Assembly (NCBI GenBank): GCA_947650155.1
Contig: CANSUS010000007.1
Span: 1 to 64,000, forward strand
From: an uncultured Lachnospiraceae bacterium
Lineage (GTDB): Bacteria; Bacillota; Clostridia; Lachnospirales; Lachnospiraceae
Direction of reading: 5' to 3'
DNA: 64,000 nucleotides
The notes beneath the pieces are model-generated. The model was not told where the DNA came from, did no database searches, and saw only the letters and a program-made list of their open reading frames with translations. Positions 8,826 to 18,167 of the stretch are shown here, piece after piece; positions within the stretch are counted from its first letter, which is position 1, and each line of letters begins with the position of its first letter. A program made the translations under genes and the position numbers.

Positions 8826-8898
8826 AAGATTTTCCTCCCTTAATAAAACGTTCTTATTTTCTACGCGTTTTGATCGACTGCCTGAATGTCAGGCGGTT

Positions 8899-8916
8899 TG
8901 CTTAACCAGTTAAGCA
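8899..8916. promoter_or_regulatory. LacI-type operator 1
   Basis: TGCTTAACCAGTTAAGCA has perfect 8-bp arms TGCTTAAC/GTTAAGCA around a central CA. It lies about 30-45 bp downstream of the predicted transcription start of the lipoprotein gene and is identical to operator 2. Confidence 0.8.
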
Positions 8917-8932
8917 CCAGGGTAAAAAAATT

Positions 8933-8950
8933 TGCTTAACCAGTTAAGCA
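8933..8950. promoter_or_regulatory. LacI-type operator 2
   Basis: An identical 18-bp copy of operator 1, centred 34 bp away. It begins directly after the -10 box and covers the predicted transcription start, so bound repressor would block initiation. Confidence 0.82.
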
Positions 8951-8951
8951 T

Positions 8952-8980
8952 ATTGTAATATTTAAGTCTGCCTCTGTCAA
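8952..8980 (-). promoter_or_regulatory. Promoter of the lipoprotein gene at 7656-8825
   Basis: Read on the minus strand, a consensus TTGACA (8975-8980) and TACAAT (8952-8957) are separated by 17 bp. The twin operators sit immediately downstream. The leader also holds a small hairpin, GCCTGA/TCAGGC, at 8880-8894. Confidence 0.8.
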
Positions 8981-9054
8981 TTTCTTTATTTAACAAAAGC
9001 AGACTTACAATTTTGTAACTATTTAACAAATTAATCTTTATATTTATAACTTTC

Positions 9055-10566
9055 TTATGCTTTTTCAACACGAATCTCTACAACACTGTTTGCCGGCATA
9101 TTTACGCTTAAACCGTCATCTGTCATGCTGTAATCTGCAAAATCGGCTTCCACCACTTCTTCCGGAGCTTCAAAAGTATTATGAGCGTGCATATCCTTAT
9201 TGGTTACGATCTTTGCCTCCGTTACTTTATAGCCCCGTTCTACAAACTGAATTTCTACAGTTTCAGCCGCTTCAATTGAAAGGTTATTCATGGTAATGGT
9301 AATTGTCCCCTGCTCGTTTACGGATACGGACTCTGTTATTTTGGGTACTTTCCATTCGCCAACACCAATTTCATCCACTCCGGAAAGTGCGCTCTCCAAA
9401 AGTTCAGCTCCCTGATGATGACGATACATATGCATAACATGATAGGTCGGAGTCTTAATCATCCTGCCGCCTTCCGTCAAAAGTACCGCCTGAAGAACAT
9501 TGACCATCTGTGCCAGTGCAGCCATTTTTACCCTGTCGCAATGCTTATTGAAAATATTTAAAGTAATGCCTGCAATAAGCGCATCTCTTACCGTATTCTG
9601 CTGATACAAAAAGCCCGGATTCGTACCCGGCTCACAAGTATACCAGGATCCCCACTCGTCTACACACATACCGATCTTCTTATCCGGATCATATTGATCC
9701 ATGATTGCACCGTGGCGTTCTACCAGTGTATTCATATAAAATGCTTTATTCAGCGTTTTATACCATGCTTCATCATTAAAATCTGTAGCGCTTCCTTTAA
9801 TTTCCCATCCTTCAGGATGTACATAATAATGCAGGGAAAGATAATCCATAAATCCGTGCAGAAAATCAGGTGTATGGTCAAACGCTGTATCTAATACTCC
9901 CTTAGTCCAGTGGTAATCGTCCACATTTGCACCGCAGCATATTTTTTTCACAGGATGCTCATTATCATAGTTCCTCACATAAGTCTGATAACGACGGTAT
10001 TCGTTTGCATAATACTGCGGCGTCATATTTCCTCCGCAGCCCCAGTTTTCATTTCCTACACCAAAGTAGTCTACTACCCAGGGGTCTTCATGTCCATTTT
10101 TAGCACGCATGTCTGCCATAGGAGAAACACCCTTGAAAGTCATATATTCCACCCACTCTGACATTTCCTGAACCGTTCCGCTTCCAAGATTGCCGTTTAT
10201 GTATGTCTTACAGCCAATCTGACGGCATAACTCCATAAATTCATGCGTTCCAAAGCTGTTATCTTCTACTACTCCGCCCCAGTGGGTATTAATCATTTTT
10301 TTACGGTTTTCTTTCGGACCAATACCGTCTTTCCAGTGATATTCATCCGCAAAACATCCTCCCGGCCAGCGCAGCACAGGAACTTTTAACTCTTTTAATG
10401 CCTCAACAACATCCGTACGCATTCCATTTACATTTGGAATATCAGAGTTTTCTCCCACATAAATTCCTTCATAAATACATCTTCCAAGGTGTTCTGAAAA
10501 GTGACCGTAGATTTCCGGTTCAATCGTTCCCTCTTTCTTCCATTCATTAATTACTAATTTTGCCAT
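9055..10566 (-). CDS. GH51 alpha-L-arabinofuranosidase, cytoplasmic
   Basis: Removes terminal alpha-L-arabinofuranosyl groups from arabino-oligosaccharides. It has 503 residues from ATG 10566, chosen because TAGGAG lies seven bases upstream and the family N-terminus ([15 protein letters not shown]) follows; a longer frame reaching 10632 has no such site. The acid/base Glu is in VGNENWG and the nucleophile Glu in CVDEWGSWY. Substrate-pocket motif [17 protein letters not shown] is present. No signal peptide. It follows the GH43 gene after 134 bp and is probably co-transcribed. Length and motifs match bacterial AbfA enzymes. Confidence 0.92.
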   Translation of the reverse strand: MAKLVINEWKKEGTIEPEIYGHFSEHLGRCIYEGIYVGENSDIPNVNGMRTDVVEALKELKVPVLRWPGGCFADEYHWKDGIGPKENRKKMINTHWGGVVEDNSFGTHEFMELCRQIGCKTYINGNLGSGTVQEMSEWVEYMTFKGVSPMADMRAKNGHEDPWVVDYFGVGNENWGCGGNMTPQYYANEYRRYQTYVRNYDNEHPVKKICCGANVDDYHWTKGVLDTAFDHTPDFLHGFMDYLSLHYYVHPEGWEIKGSATDFNDEAWYKTLNKAFYMNTLVERHGAIMDQYDPDKKIGMCVDEWGSWYTCEPGTNPGFLYQQNTVRDALIAGITLNIFNKHCDRVKMAALAQMVNVLQAVLLTEGGRMIKTPTYHVMHMYRHHQGAELLESALSGVDEIGVGEWKVPKITESVSVNEQGTITITMNNLSIEAAETVEIQFVERGYKVTEAKIVTNKDMHAHNTFEAPEEVVEADFADYSMTDDGLSVNMPANSVVEIRVEKA

Positions 10567-10700
10567 TTTTTGACTCCTATCTGCTCGTTTTAGGACACAT
10601 ATCCACTCACGCAGCGTTTTTAATCGTTTCAATATGTAACATTAAAATTCCAGACGGAAATATTTTCCTCACTTAGAATTTCTTTTCCTCATTTCATTTC

Positions 10701-11693
10701 TCAATTGTCATAAGAAAAAACAGGCTTTCCATCCTCATCCCATCTGATCTTCATAAGCATGGCATGACGATTGGGGTTATAAAGCGGGTTTCCTTCAATC
10801 ACCGACTCTTTTCTTGCATGATATACCATTATATCATTTCCTTCTTCGTCCGTAGTAAAGGAATTATGTCCGGGGCCGTAGATTTCTCTTGTTTCATCTG
10901 TTTTCAAAACCGGAAATCTTTCTTTCTCCCAGGATCTTGGATCTAACAGGTCTGCATTCTCATCAGCTGTCAGCATTCCAACACAGTAACAGACACCTGT
11001 CTCGCTGGCGGAATAAGTCATAAAGATCTTTCCATTATGCTTAACTATCCCAGGACCTTCATTAACCCAAAAGCCAATCCTCTCCCAATCATAATCCGGC
11101 GTTGTTAAAAGAACCTGTACGGTTTTTAATGTATACCCGTTTTCCATTTTGGCAATGTAAAGATTGGAAATCTGTTTTCCAACGCCAACCTTCTCTGCCC
11201 ATATGTAATAATATTCACCTTTATTTTCTAATATAGTGGCATCCAGAGAAAATGCTTCAAAGGAAAATTCATCCTCTTTTGCACGCTGCATTTTCCCTTT
11301 TTCTTCCCACGCATCTTCATAAGGATCGTTACCCTGACATTCTAAAACATAAGGGCGTATTTTCCAAATATCTTCCTTCTCTCCGCCTGCAAAATATATG
11401 TACCATTTCCCAAACAGGAAGTGGATTTCCGGCGCCCATATATGCTCGCTCATTGGACCGCTTTCATGCTTTTTCCAAATCACCTTTTCCTCCGCCGCTG
11501 AAAGCTCCGCTAAAGACTTCGCTCTTCTCAGAATAATACAGTCATAAGCCGGAACGGATGCAGTGAAATAATACCAGCCGTCTGTATGGCGGTATACATA
11601 TGGATCTGCTCTCTGTAATATCCACGGTTCATTATATTTTAATTCCTTTCCGCTCTCCATTTTACCAATAAAACTCCTTTCCTTCTCTGTCAT
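10701..11693 (-). CDS. GH43 beta-xylosidase / arabinofuranosidase-like enzyme, cytoplasmic
   Basis: Five-bladed propeller hydrolase acting on arabino- or xylo-oligosaccharides. From ATG 11693 it has 330 residues. A longer frame to 11786 is unlikely because a promoter (11725-11753) lies within that extension; ATG 11660 is an alternative. GH43 residues are visible: base Asp in QRADPYV, pKa-tuning Asp in SLDATI and acid Glu in VNEGPGI. HIWAPEIHF and YGPGHNSF are further family motifs. There is no signal peptide, so the enzyme is intracellular. The exact specificity is not readable from sequence. Confidence 0.85.
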   Translation of the reverse strand: MTEKERSFIGKMESGKELKYNEPWILQRADPYVYRHTDGWYYFTASVPAYDCIILRRAKSLAELSAAEEKVIWKKHESGPMSEHIWAPEIHFLFGKWYIYFAGGEKEDIWKIRPYVLECQGNDPYEDAWEEKGKMQRAKEDEFSFEAFSLDATILENKGEYYYIWAEKVGVGKQISNLYIAKMENGYTLKTVQVLLTTPDYDWERIGFWVNEGPGIVKHNGKIFMTYSASETGVCYCVGMLTADENADLLDPRSWEKERFPVLKTDETREIYGPGHNSFTTDEEGNDIMVYHARKESVIEGNPLYNPNRHAMLMKIRWDEDGKPVFSYDN

Positions 11694-11724
11694 TTTCCAT
11701 CCGGTTTTCCTGATGTTACTTTTA

Positions 11725-11753
11725 TATATAGTAATTTTACCATGTTTTTGCAA
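11725..11753 (-). promoter_or_regulatory. Promoter of the GH43-GH51 pair
   Basis: On the minus strand TTGCAA (11748-11753), a 17-bp spacer and TATATA (11725-11730). It lies within the longest possible GH43 frame and so argues for the downstream start. Confidence 0.6.
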
Positions 11754-11851
11754 CGGCTCCATTACTTTTCTTATAACAGATTTCATTTACCGCAGGAATT
11801 CCGCCCACCCTATATTCCCATCCATGATCCATTGTCTGTCTTAAGAAAAAT

Positions 11852-11880
11852 AATGGAGCTGCCAAAGTGACAGCTCCATT
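11852..11880 (-). terminator. Rho-independent terminator after the LamG-like lipoprotein
   Basis: Perfect 10-bp arms AATGGAGCTG (11852-11861) and CAGCTCCATT (11871-11880). On the minus strand they are followed by ATTTTTCTT. It separates the lipoprotein/binding-protein unit from the GH43-GH51 unit. Confidence 0.85.
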
Positions 11881-11909
11881 GGCTTTACTTTATATCTCAG
11901 TCTGTAAAA

Positions 11910-13499
11910 TTATTTCTGGATGTCCAAGCAGCAGCCATCTACTGTGAGACAGAAATATACATCACCGCTTACAGCAATTCCAGCATACTTCTGCTGATGT
12001 TTATCACCTGATGCCGTTGTTACATCACAAACTATATCTGCCGTATCACCGTTGTTAGTAACAGATACTTCAACAGTTGCTCCCTGCATATCTGCTGAGA
12101 ATGTATCCCAGTTCCAGTCGCTTTCCACTGTCCAGCCAAGGTCTTCTAAGTTGTTTGCTGTGTTCTGTTCTCCTAACCATCCATAGTTATCAGAACGTAC
12201 TACTGCATATTCTGCATATTCTGCATTATCGTCCGCTGAATGAGCGTCTGCCACATTCTGAAGCACTACTACGAAATTATTCCAGTTAGAAGCTTCTGCG
12301 CCGTGCCAGTTTACAAATGTCTTGGAAACTGTTTCGCCTTCTGCAACTTCCCATGTTTCGCTGTGCGCTCCCCAGAAACCTGTAGACAAATCTTCTGCAC
12401 CAACTGCTGTTCCTGTAATCTCAAATGTCGGAGCTTCTGCTTCCGGTTCTTCTGCGCCGCCTTCCGGTGCTGCTGTTGCAACGCTTGCATCGCCTAATGC
12501 ATAAAGAGAAGCAACCTGACCCGGTGTTAAAGCGGTATCATAAACATATAAGTCATCAACAAATCCTTTAAATACTGTATCCCAGTAGTTAATTCCGAAG
12601 TAAGATTCATATTCGCTGTCACCAGGCTGCATCAAATTCGGTGCAAGAGTAGCATCCCATGTATACTCAAAGTATGCATTATTGGAATAGTTAGCCTGTG
12701 AGTCATAAACCATAACGCCGTCCACATAGAACTGAGCGCCCACTGTCTTTGAACCTGTAGCGCCAGTCTGTTCTTCACCGGTACATACGATGGTTACCAT
12801 TGTCCATTCTCTCTTGCCATGAATCTCATTATCAAATGCATACATCCAAGGCCAGCAGTCTGTTCCGTCTGCCGCATCAGAAGCTTCATTACGGCTCCAT
12901 ACGATGGGGAAAATCTTCGCATTGTCTACGCCCCACTCAGCCTGTGTTACGTTAAACCATGTTACATTGTTTCCTGCATCTGCCGCTCTTCCTACGTTAT
13001 ATCCCATTGTAAGAGTCGGTCCATAAGTTGAAAGTCTGTCAGCATTTACCCAGAAAGACACGGTATATGTATCTGTATTTGTTGCCTCTAATCCGAGATC
13101 AAGCCCATAACTGCCGTCTAAGAAAATACATTTTCCTACCGGTCCGTCTGCATAAGCAAACGCTGCTTCCGTCTCTGCAATTCCGTATGTTCCTCCATCG
13201 ATGTCGCCCAAATCGTCAGTCTGCACTACAGCTTTATATCCTTCATCTTCACCGTCAAAAGTAAGATGTGCAAAAGCCTCTGCCGGTAATTCTTCCGGTG
13301 CTGCCAGTTCTGCCTTGGGCGCCTCCGCTGCCGGTTCTGACTCTGCCTCTGTTTCTGCCGGCTGTGATTCCGGTGCAGATTCCTCTACTGCCGGAGCAGA
13401 CTGTGTCTCAGGTGTTGTTTCCGTTTTGTTTCCGCATCCTGTAAATAACGTAGCGGTCATGGTTGCACACAAAAGTGCTGCTAAAACTTTCTTTTTCAT
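11910..13499 (-). CDS. Surface lipoprotein with LamG/concanavalin-like domain
   Basis: Exported lipoprotein of 529 residues; lipobox LFTGC with Cys22, then an Ala/Glu/Pro-rich linker to about residue 75. Residues about 78-340 look like a LamG-type jelly roll (AHLTFDGEDEG, DTYTVSFWVNADRL, FKGFVDDLYVYDTALTPGQV), a fold common in carbohydrate binding. A second acidic linker leads to a C-terminal beta-rich module of about 165 residues with many Trp (NWHGAEASNWNNF, TVESDWNWDTF). No catalytic residues are recognised. It is transcribed 72 bp after a solute-binding lipoprotein, so capture of polysaccharide for that binding protein is plausible. Confidence 0.65.
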   Translation of the reverse strand: MKKKVLAALLCATMTATLFTGCGNKTETTPETQSAPAVEESAPESQPAETEAESEPAAEAPKAELAAPEELPAEAFAHLTFDGEDEGYKAVVQTDDLGDIDGGTYGIAETEAAFAYADGPVGKCIFLDGSYGLDLGLEATNTDTYTVSFWVNADRLSTYGPTLTMGYNVGRAADAGNNVTWFNVTQAEWGVDNAKIFPIVWSRNEASDAADGTDCWPWMYAFDNEIHGKREWTMVTIVCTGEEQTGATGSKTVGAQFYVDGVMVYDSQANYSNNAYFEYTWDATLAPNLMQPGDSEYESYFGINYWDTVFKGFVDDLYVYDTALTPGQVASLYALGDASVATAAPEGGAEEPEAEAPTFEITGTAVGAEDLSTGFWGAHSETWEVAEGETVSKTFVNWHGAEASNWNNFVVVLQNVADAHSADDNAEYAEYAVVRSDNYGWLGEQNTANNLEDLGWTVESDWNWDTFSADMQGATVEVSVTNNGDTADIVCDVTTASGDKHQQKYAGIAVSGDVYFCLTVDGCCLDIQK

Positions 13500-13571
13500 A
13501 ATTTACTATAAACTCCTTTCCTCCTGGAACATTTATGATAAAGCTTACGCTTATATCCATATACTATATCA

Positions 13572-15146
13572 TTATTTTTGAACTGCATCTACCATTTGCT
13601 GATAAGTTGCAATTTCTTCTTCAGATAAGATGTTATAACCTTCCGGTCCAAAATACTGGATCATTGCCGATGCATGATGGTAATTAGCCATTTCCGTTGC
13701 TTCTGTTGCGTAATCGGCTGCTTTTGCTGTTCCTTTATCTACCAGATCATGAATACCGATCTTGTTAAAATATTCATCACAGTAGTTCCAATATCCTGCA
13801 ATACTGGTCCAGCCATAAGAAATCGGCTGCATGCAGCTTGCGAAATATTCTCTCCAGTAACCCACATGCTCTTCATCCATTCCTTTGCAGTACATATCAA
13901 TGTATGCATCCCAAACACCCTGATCTTTTGTGATCGGCGCCGGCATAACATCATATTTTAACGGATTGCCTGAAGCATTTGTCTTTGTTTCATCATTGTA
14001 TAATTCGATTCTTGTCTTCCATCCGTCTACGCCAAAGCTCATGAATTTTAATAACTCATATGCTTCACGAGGATATTGACAGGAAGTTGTAATTCCGCCG
14101 TAATCAATGGTAGCAATTGTATGGTGGTCTTTACTTGCATCTTCTTCACTGACTGCCGGTACAACATAGGGAACAATATCAAGATCGTTTGCTTCTGCAG
14201 AACCTGCTGCCCAGGAACTCTGATAAGTCCAGAATGCTTCTGTAAATAATGCTACGTGTCCTGAATTTCCGCACCATTCTTCCCAGTCGCCCATCCAGTC
14301 TTCCATTTCCTGTGTTTCAGTTACCGGCGCAATATATCCGCCGAGTTTCAGATCGGAAAATTCCTGCTCGCCAATTGCCCAGACACCCAGATCAAAATCT
14401 GTTCCGTCAAAGCCAAATTCACCTTTGATTTCCTGACTTGCTGCAATTCCATAATAAGAGTCAAGTCTGTTGTAATAACCGCATCCGTAATATGCCATTC
14501 CGTCAGGGGAATCCAATACAGTACAATCTTTAATCAGCTGAATCATATCTGACCATGTCCAGTTTCTGCTCGGTACAGGTACGTTCAAGGTCTCTAATAC
14601 ATTTAAATCAATGTACATAACGCCCGGGAAAAACTTAACCGGCACTGCAAATCTTGCATTCGTCTCATAGCATCCAAGTCCGCAGTCATTGATTGTAGAA
14701 GCAAGGTTTGCTGTTTCAGGGTCGGAATTCCAAAAGCTGGAAATATCTGTTACAAGCATATTGGATAATGCAAAGTCCGCATCGGAGAACATGATAACGT
14801 CCGGCGTCTTTGAATCAGCTATCAGCGCATTCAATGTATCGTTATAGGTAGATACATTTTCATAAACTGCATTTACTTTAATGTTCGGATAGATCTCCAT
14901 AAATCTGTCCGCCAGATACTGACAGGTTTCATTCTGGTCAAAATTAAAATAAGTAAGTTCAATCTCGTCCGTTGTCAGGTCTGTCGCCTTATTATATGTA
15001 ATCCCGTTGATCTCGACAGCTTCTGTTTCTCCTGACACTGTCGTAGCGCCGCTTTTACTGCCGCCGCCATCACTGTTGCCGCCGCATGCCGTAAGTCCCA
15101 GTACCATACTGAGTGCTAACATTGCTGCAATAATCTTCCTTTTCAT
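13572..15146 (-). CDS. Extracellular solute-binding lipoprotein (family 1), orphan
   Basis: Sugar-binding lipoprotein of 524 residues with lipobox LTAC (Cys21) and a Gly/Ser linker. The body has family 1 traits: LTYFNFDQNETCQYLADRF at the N-lobe and PREAYELLKFMSFG near the hinge. AAGGAGG sets the start. No permease genes follow; the next gene encodes the LamG-like lipoprotein. It may feed one of the permease pairs elsewhere in the window or an importer outside it. The arabinose-polymer context suggests an arabino- or xylo-oligosaccharide ligand, but this is inference. Confidence 0.85.
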   Translation of the reverse strand: MKRKIIAAMLALSMVLGLTACGGNSDGGGSKSGATTVSGETEAVEINGITYNKATDLTTDEIELTYFNFDQNETCQYLADRFMEIYPNIKVNAVYENVSTYNDTLNALIADSKTPDVIMFSDADFALSNMLVTDISSFWNSDPETANLASTINDCGLGCYETNARFAVPVKFFPGVMYIDLNVLETLNVPVPSRNWTWSDMIQLIKDCTVLDSPDGMAYYGCGYYNRLDSYYGIAASQEIKGEFGFDGTDFDLGVWAIGEQEFSDLKLGGYIAPVTETQEMEDWMGDWEEWCGNSGHVALFTEAFWTYQSSWAAGSAEANDLDIVPYVVPAVSEEDASKDHHTIATIDYGGITTSCQYPREAYELLKFMSFGVDGWKTRIELYNDETKTNASGNPLKYDVMPAPITKDQGVWDAYIDMYCKGMDEEHVGYWREYFASCMQPISYGWTSIAGYWNYCDEYFNKIGIHDLVDKGTAKAADYATEATEMANYHHASAMIQYFGPEGYNILSEEEIATYQQMVDAVQK

Positions 15147-15214
15147 CTTTTTTCCTCCTTAATACGTTAACAATTTAAATCCATTGATACACGCCGTGCT
15201 TATTTGTTATTTGC

Positions 15215-15243
15215 ATTATAGCACACTTACATGGTATTTGTAT
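15215..15243 (-). promoter_or_regulatory. Extended -10 promoter of the orphan binding protein gene
   Basis: On the minus strand TGC-TATAAT (-10 at 15215-15220) with a TG extension and a weak ATACAA -35 (15238-15243) at 17 bp. The extended -10 probably makes up for the poor -35. Confidence 0.65.
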
Positions 15244-15446
15244 ACTTTTTTATAAAATAATATATCTTTATTTAAAATATTTCTGTTTTTCACAAAAATA
15301 TTACTATGAAACTGTGCTTTTTTACCTATGAATTGTATATTTTTACTACAAAATAAAAGGCTAAGTCCTTTTATTCAAAAGTCTTATCCTTTTATTTACA
15401 TTTTTCTATATATTATTTTATACCCGCCGCCTGATTATATGAGCAT
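15244..15446. other. AT-rich intergenic region with inverted repeat
   Basis: Very AT-rich. AATAAAAGG (15352-15360) pairs with CCTTTTATT (15367-15375), and a further CCTTTTATT copy follows at 15388-15396. The repeat lies downstream of the HTH-TPR gene and upstream of the orphan binding-protein promoter, so it could be a weak terminator or an operator. No gene is visible. Confidence 0.4.
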
Positions 15447-16457
15447 TCAAACCAACTGATCCAACAGTTCCCCATAGCTGTCAATCATTCTTCCGTCCAG
15501 ATCTTTGCAGTATTTCATGCTGGATATAAGCATAGAAGGATTTTTTTTATAAATATCTGCATGTTTCTTTGCTCTTTCGTACCATTTTTGCGCCTCATCA
15601 TGGCGGTTTATCTTTTTATACAAATCGGATATCGTATAAGCCCTTCCGGCATAAGCACGATTGGCATATCCGCCCTCTTCGTCCATAAATAACTCGAACA
15701 TTCCTATTTCCGTTTCCAAAAAGCAGATAGCAGTCTCATAGTTCCCTTCTCTTATATACATATCCGCCAATATGGATAAATCATTAAATACAAAAGTCTG
15801 CTGCCCGATACAATGACGCAGTATCCGTTCTTTTGCTTCTTTTCGTTTTCCCATTGCAAAAAGGCAGCATGCAATCAGATTATCGTATTTACCGCTTCCG
15901 TTCTGCTTTTCTAAAATATGAATCGCTTCTTCGTACTGCGCCATTTCTTCCAATGAATACAACGTGGCTATGTTAAAATAAAAAACCTCTTTTTTATATC
16001 CGTGCGACTGTATTTCATCAAACAATTCAATGCTTCGCTCATAATAATAAATCGCCTTTTCTATATCTTCCTTTTTTCTGCTCTGTTCATTTGTAGAAAA
16101 ACAGAGACTATAGTAAGAATCTGCTATGATCTCATTGATTCTTGCATCGTTTGGGTATCTGCGCAGCACTGCCATCGCCTCTTTAATTGCTTCTCTGTAT
16201 TGTTCTTTTTCCAAAAGAACAGTAACCCTGTCGATGATTCTGTCAATACTCTTATAGGACTTCTCATATCCCAGTAAAGAATCGATGGATATTTGAAAAA
16301 TCTCTGCAAGATCAGGCAGAAGTTCCAGATCCGGGCGGTTATTTCCCAATTCCCACTTTGACACCGCGCTGACAGACACATTCAGCAGATTTGCCAATTG
16401 TTCCTGTGTTAAACCTCTTTCTTTTCTGAAGCGTACAATATTTTGACTTAACTCCAT
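15447..16457 (-). CDS. HTH-TPR regulator (XRE family, RRNPP-like architecture)
   Basis: Regulator of 336 residues. Residues about 5-60 are a Cro/CI helix-turn-helix (FRKERGLTQEQLANLLNVSVSAVSKWE). The rest is alpha-helical with tetratricopeptide-like pairs such as AIYYYERSIELFDEI and ETAICFLETEIGMFELFM. This layout resembles peptide-sensing RRNPP regulators, but many XRE-TPR proteins are not peptide receptors. It is transcribed 55 bp after an ABC exporter gene, and the pair probably forms a unit. Whether it senses a peptide exported by the transporter is open. Start ATG 16457 has AGGCGG upstream. Confidence 0.75.
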   Translation of the reverse strand: MELSQNIVRFRKERGLTQEQLANLLNVSVSAVSKWELGNNRPDLELLPDLAEIFQISIDSLLGYEKSYKSIDRIIDRVTVLLEKEQYREAIKEAMAVLRRYPNDARINEIIADSYYSLCFSTNEQSRKKEDIEKAIYYYERSIELFDEIQSHGYKKEVFYFNIATLYSLEEMAQYEEAIHILEKQNGSGKYDNLIACCLFAMGKRKEAKERILRHCIGQQTFVFNDLSILADMYIREGNYETAICFLETEIGMFELFMDEEGGYANRAYAGRAYTISDLYKKINRHDEAQKWYERAKKHADIYKKNPSMLISSMKYCKDLDGRMIDSYGELLDQLV

Positions 16458-16512
16458 AATGGTTTCCGCCTTTCCTGATAACCCCCGTATCTATTGCCTT
16501 CCTGCTTTTTCG

Positions 16513-18138
16513 TTAACACATAGTAAGCTTTTTATTTTTAATAAGGATTCTTTTATTACAATGTTTGAAGTATTTCTCCGAATGGGAAATTACAATGATG
16601 ATCCTGTCCGCATACATTGCTGTTATTTCATCAATAATATCTTCCCCGCTTTTTTCATCGATGGCATTAAACGATTCATCCAAAATAATTACGTCCGGGT
16701 CCTGTAAAAAAATCCGTCCCAGCATAATCTTCTGTTTATCCCCTCCCGACAGGTTATTACCGTTTTCGTATACCATCATATCCAGCCCTTCATCCTGTCT
16801 GATGAACTTCTGCATAAAATTATGCTTTAACAATTGTTCCCATTTCTCCTCCGGATAAAAATCTCCTAATGTAATATTATCTTTAATGGAAAACGGAAGC
16901 AGATAAGAACTCTGTGCCAGATAAAATACTTTTTTTCTTATGAACTGATTGGATATTTCATTGATATCACAATGATTAATCTGAATCCCTTCTCCTTTTA
17001 AAAATTTATTCAACATTTTCACGAAGGTAGATTTTCCGGTCCCCGAATCTCCCGTTAAGGCAGCGATATCACCCCTGCATAGTAGAAAATCTCCTTCCTC
17101 GATCAATTTTTTATCCTGATACCCCACGTCCTTTATAATACCCGAAACCGAATCGATTCTCTCAAAACTTTTTTTGCCGTCATCCTCATAATTTTTTTCT
17201 ATTTCGTCGGATACGAATTTAACCGCCCCGTGCAAGTCCCGCAGATTGATCTGTATCGTAATCAAATCGCTTATGGAAGTATAGAAAATATCATTGACCA
17301 GATTCAGGTAAATCATATCGCCTATGGAGGCTTTATTAGTCACATATAAATAAATGATATAAATATAGCTGCTGTTTTTCAATAAAAGTGAAATATAATT
17401 TAAAATCGTACAGACGTCCATAGCATAAGAATTGGCTTTTCTTTCCATCCTCGTAATATTTTCTATGCTTTGTCTGATAAAAGATAAAATACCTTCCGAA
17501 TCACTATACTGCTTAATGCTATCCACATCGGAAACCACCGCTTTTATATTTTTATTACTTTTGGCAGCAATCGTTGTCAGCTCATAGCTATATTGTGACA
17601 ATTTGGATTTTTCCCCATTGAGCAGTTTTTGGAAGCCAAAATACTGTAACGGAACCTGTAAAAAATATAATAGCGCCAAAGGAACATCAATCCCCGCAGT
17701 TACAGATAATATGACGATCACCGTCAATATGGATACAAAAATTCCGGTCAGTGAATTACAGTACAAACTGAAGATGGTATTGACCGTATCCCGCACTCTT
17801 TCTGTGATATAAGTCGGTTCCATTTCATTTATTTTATCATAAGACATATGAAAAATTTTTTTATATAAATTGACAGTCTCAAAATTTTTGAATTTTTCGG
17901 AAAACCAGAAAGAAAATCTGTTATATCCAAATTTAACGGAATACAGAAGTGTAATAAGAATCAAATAATATGCTATAATTTCTTTACGAAACCCCATGCT
18001 GCTTTCATAGTCTACTGCGTTTCTCAGCACTAATGGCGCCGCTATAGATAAAGCGCTGATAATCAAAAGCAGCAAAATATTTTTTATTATATCCTTATAA
18101 TATCGTTTCAGAAGTTCCTTATCATACAAAAATCTCAT
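16513..18138 (-). CDS. ABC exporter, fused membrane and ATPase domains
   Basis: Half-transporter of 541 residues from ATG 18138 (a GTG four codons upstream leaves no room for a binding site). The N-terminal 300 residues have about six membrane segments. The ATPase shows Walker A GDSGTGKST, signature LSGGDKQK, Walker B VIILDES and switch His in VISHSEK. The Walker B motif ends in DES rather than the usual DEP. No C39 peptidase domain is present. It likely works as a homodimer exporting a peptide, lipid or drug. The XRE-TPR gene follows, and a small open frame of unknown meaning lies just upstream. Confidence 0.85.
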   Translation of the reverse strand: MRFLYDKELLKRYYKDIIKNILLLLIISALSIAAPLVLRNAVDYESSMGFRKEIIAYYLILITLLYSVKFGYNRFSFWFSEKFKNFETVNLYKKIFHMSYDKINEMEPTYITERVRDTVNTIFSLYCNSLTGIFVSILTVIVILSVTAGIDVPLALLYFLQVPLQYFGFQKLLNGEKSKLSQYSYELTTIAAKSNKNIKAVVSDVDSIKQYSDSEGILSFIRQSIENITRMERKANSYAMDVCTILNYISLLLKNSSYIYIIYLYVTNKASIGDMIYLNLVNDIFYTSISDLITIQINLRDLHGAVKFVSDEIEKNYEDDGKKSFERIDSVSGIIKDVGYQDKKLIEEGDFLLCRGDIAALTGDSGTGKSTFVKMLNKFLKGEGIQINHCDINEISNQFIRKKVFYLAQSSYLLPFSIKDNITLGDFYPEEKWEQLLKHNFMQKFIRQDEGLDMMVYENGNNLSGGDKQKIMLGRIFLQDPDVIILDESFNAIDEKSGEDIIDEITAMYADRIIIVISHSEKYFKHCNKRILIKNKKLTMC

Positions 18139-18167
18139 GTTAAAATCCACACCTTTCCATTTTCACG

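Noticed and set aside
10567-10632. Longer N-terminus of the cytoplasmic GH51
   Set aside because: The extra 22 residues are not part of the family and a proper ribosome binding site sits at the downstream ATG.
12240-12504. Cys- and Ala-rich plus-strand frames antisense to the LamG-like lipoprotein
   Set aside because: Their composition arises from the reverse complement of the acidic linker; no start signals.
15352-15396. CCTTTTATT repeats as the start of a CRISPR or a toxin-antitoxin operator
   Set aside because: Only three short AT-rich copies occur, with no adjacent gene pair of that kind.
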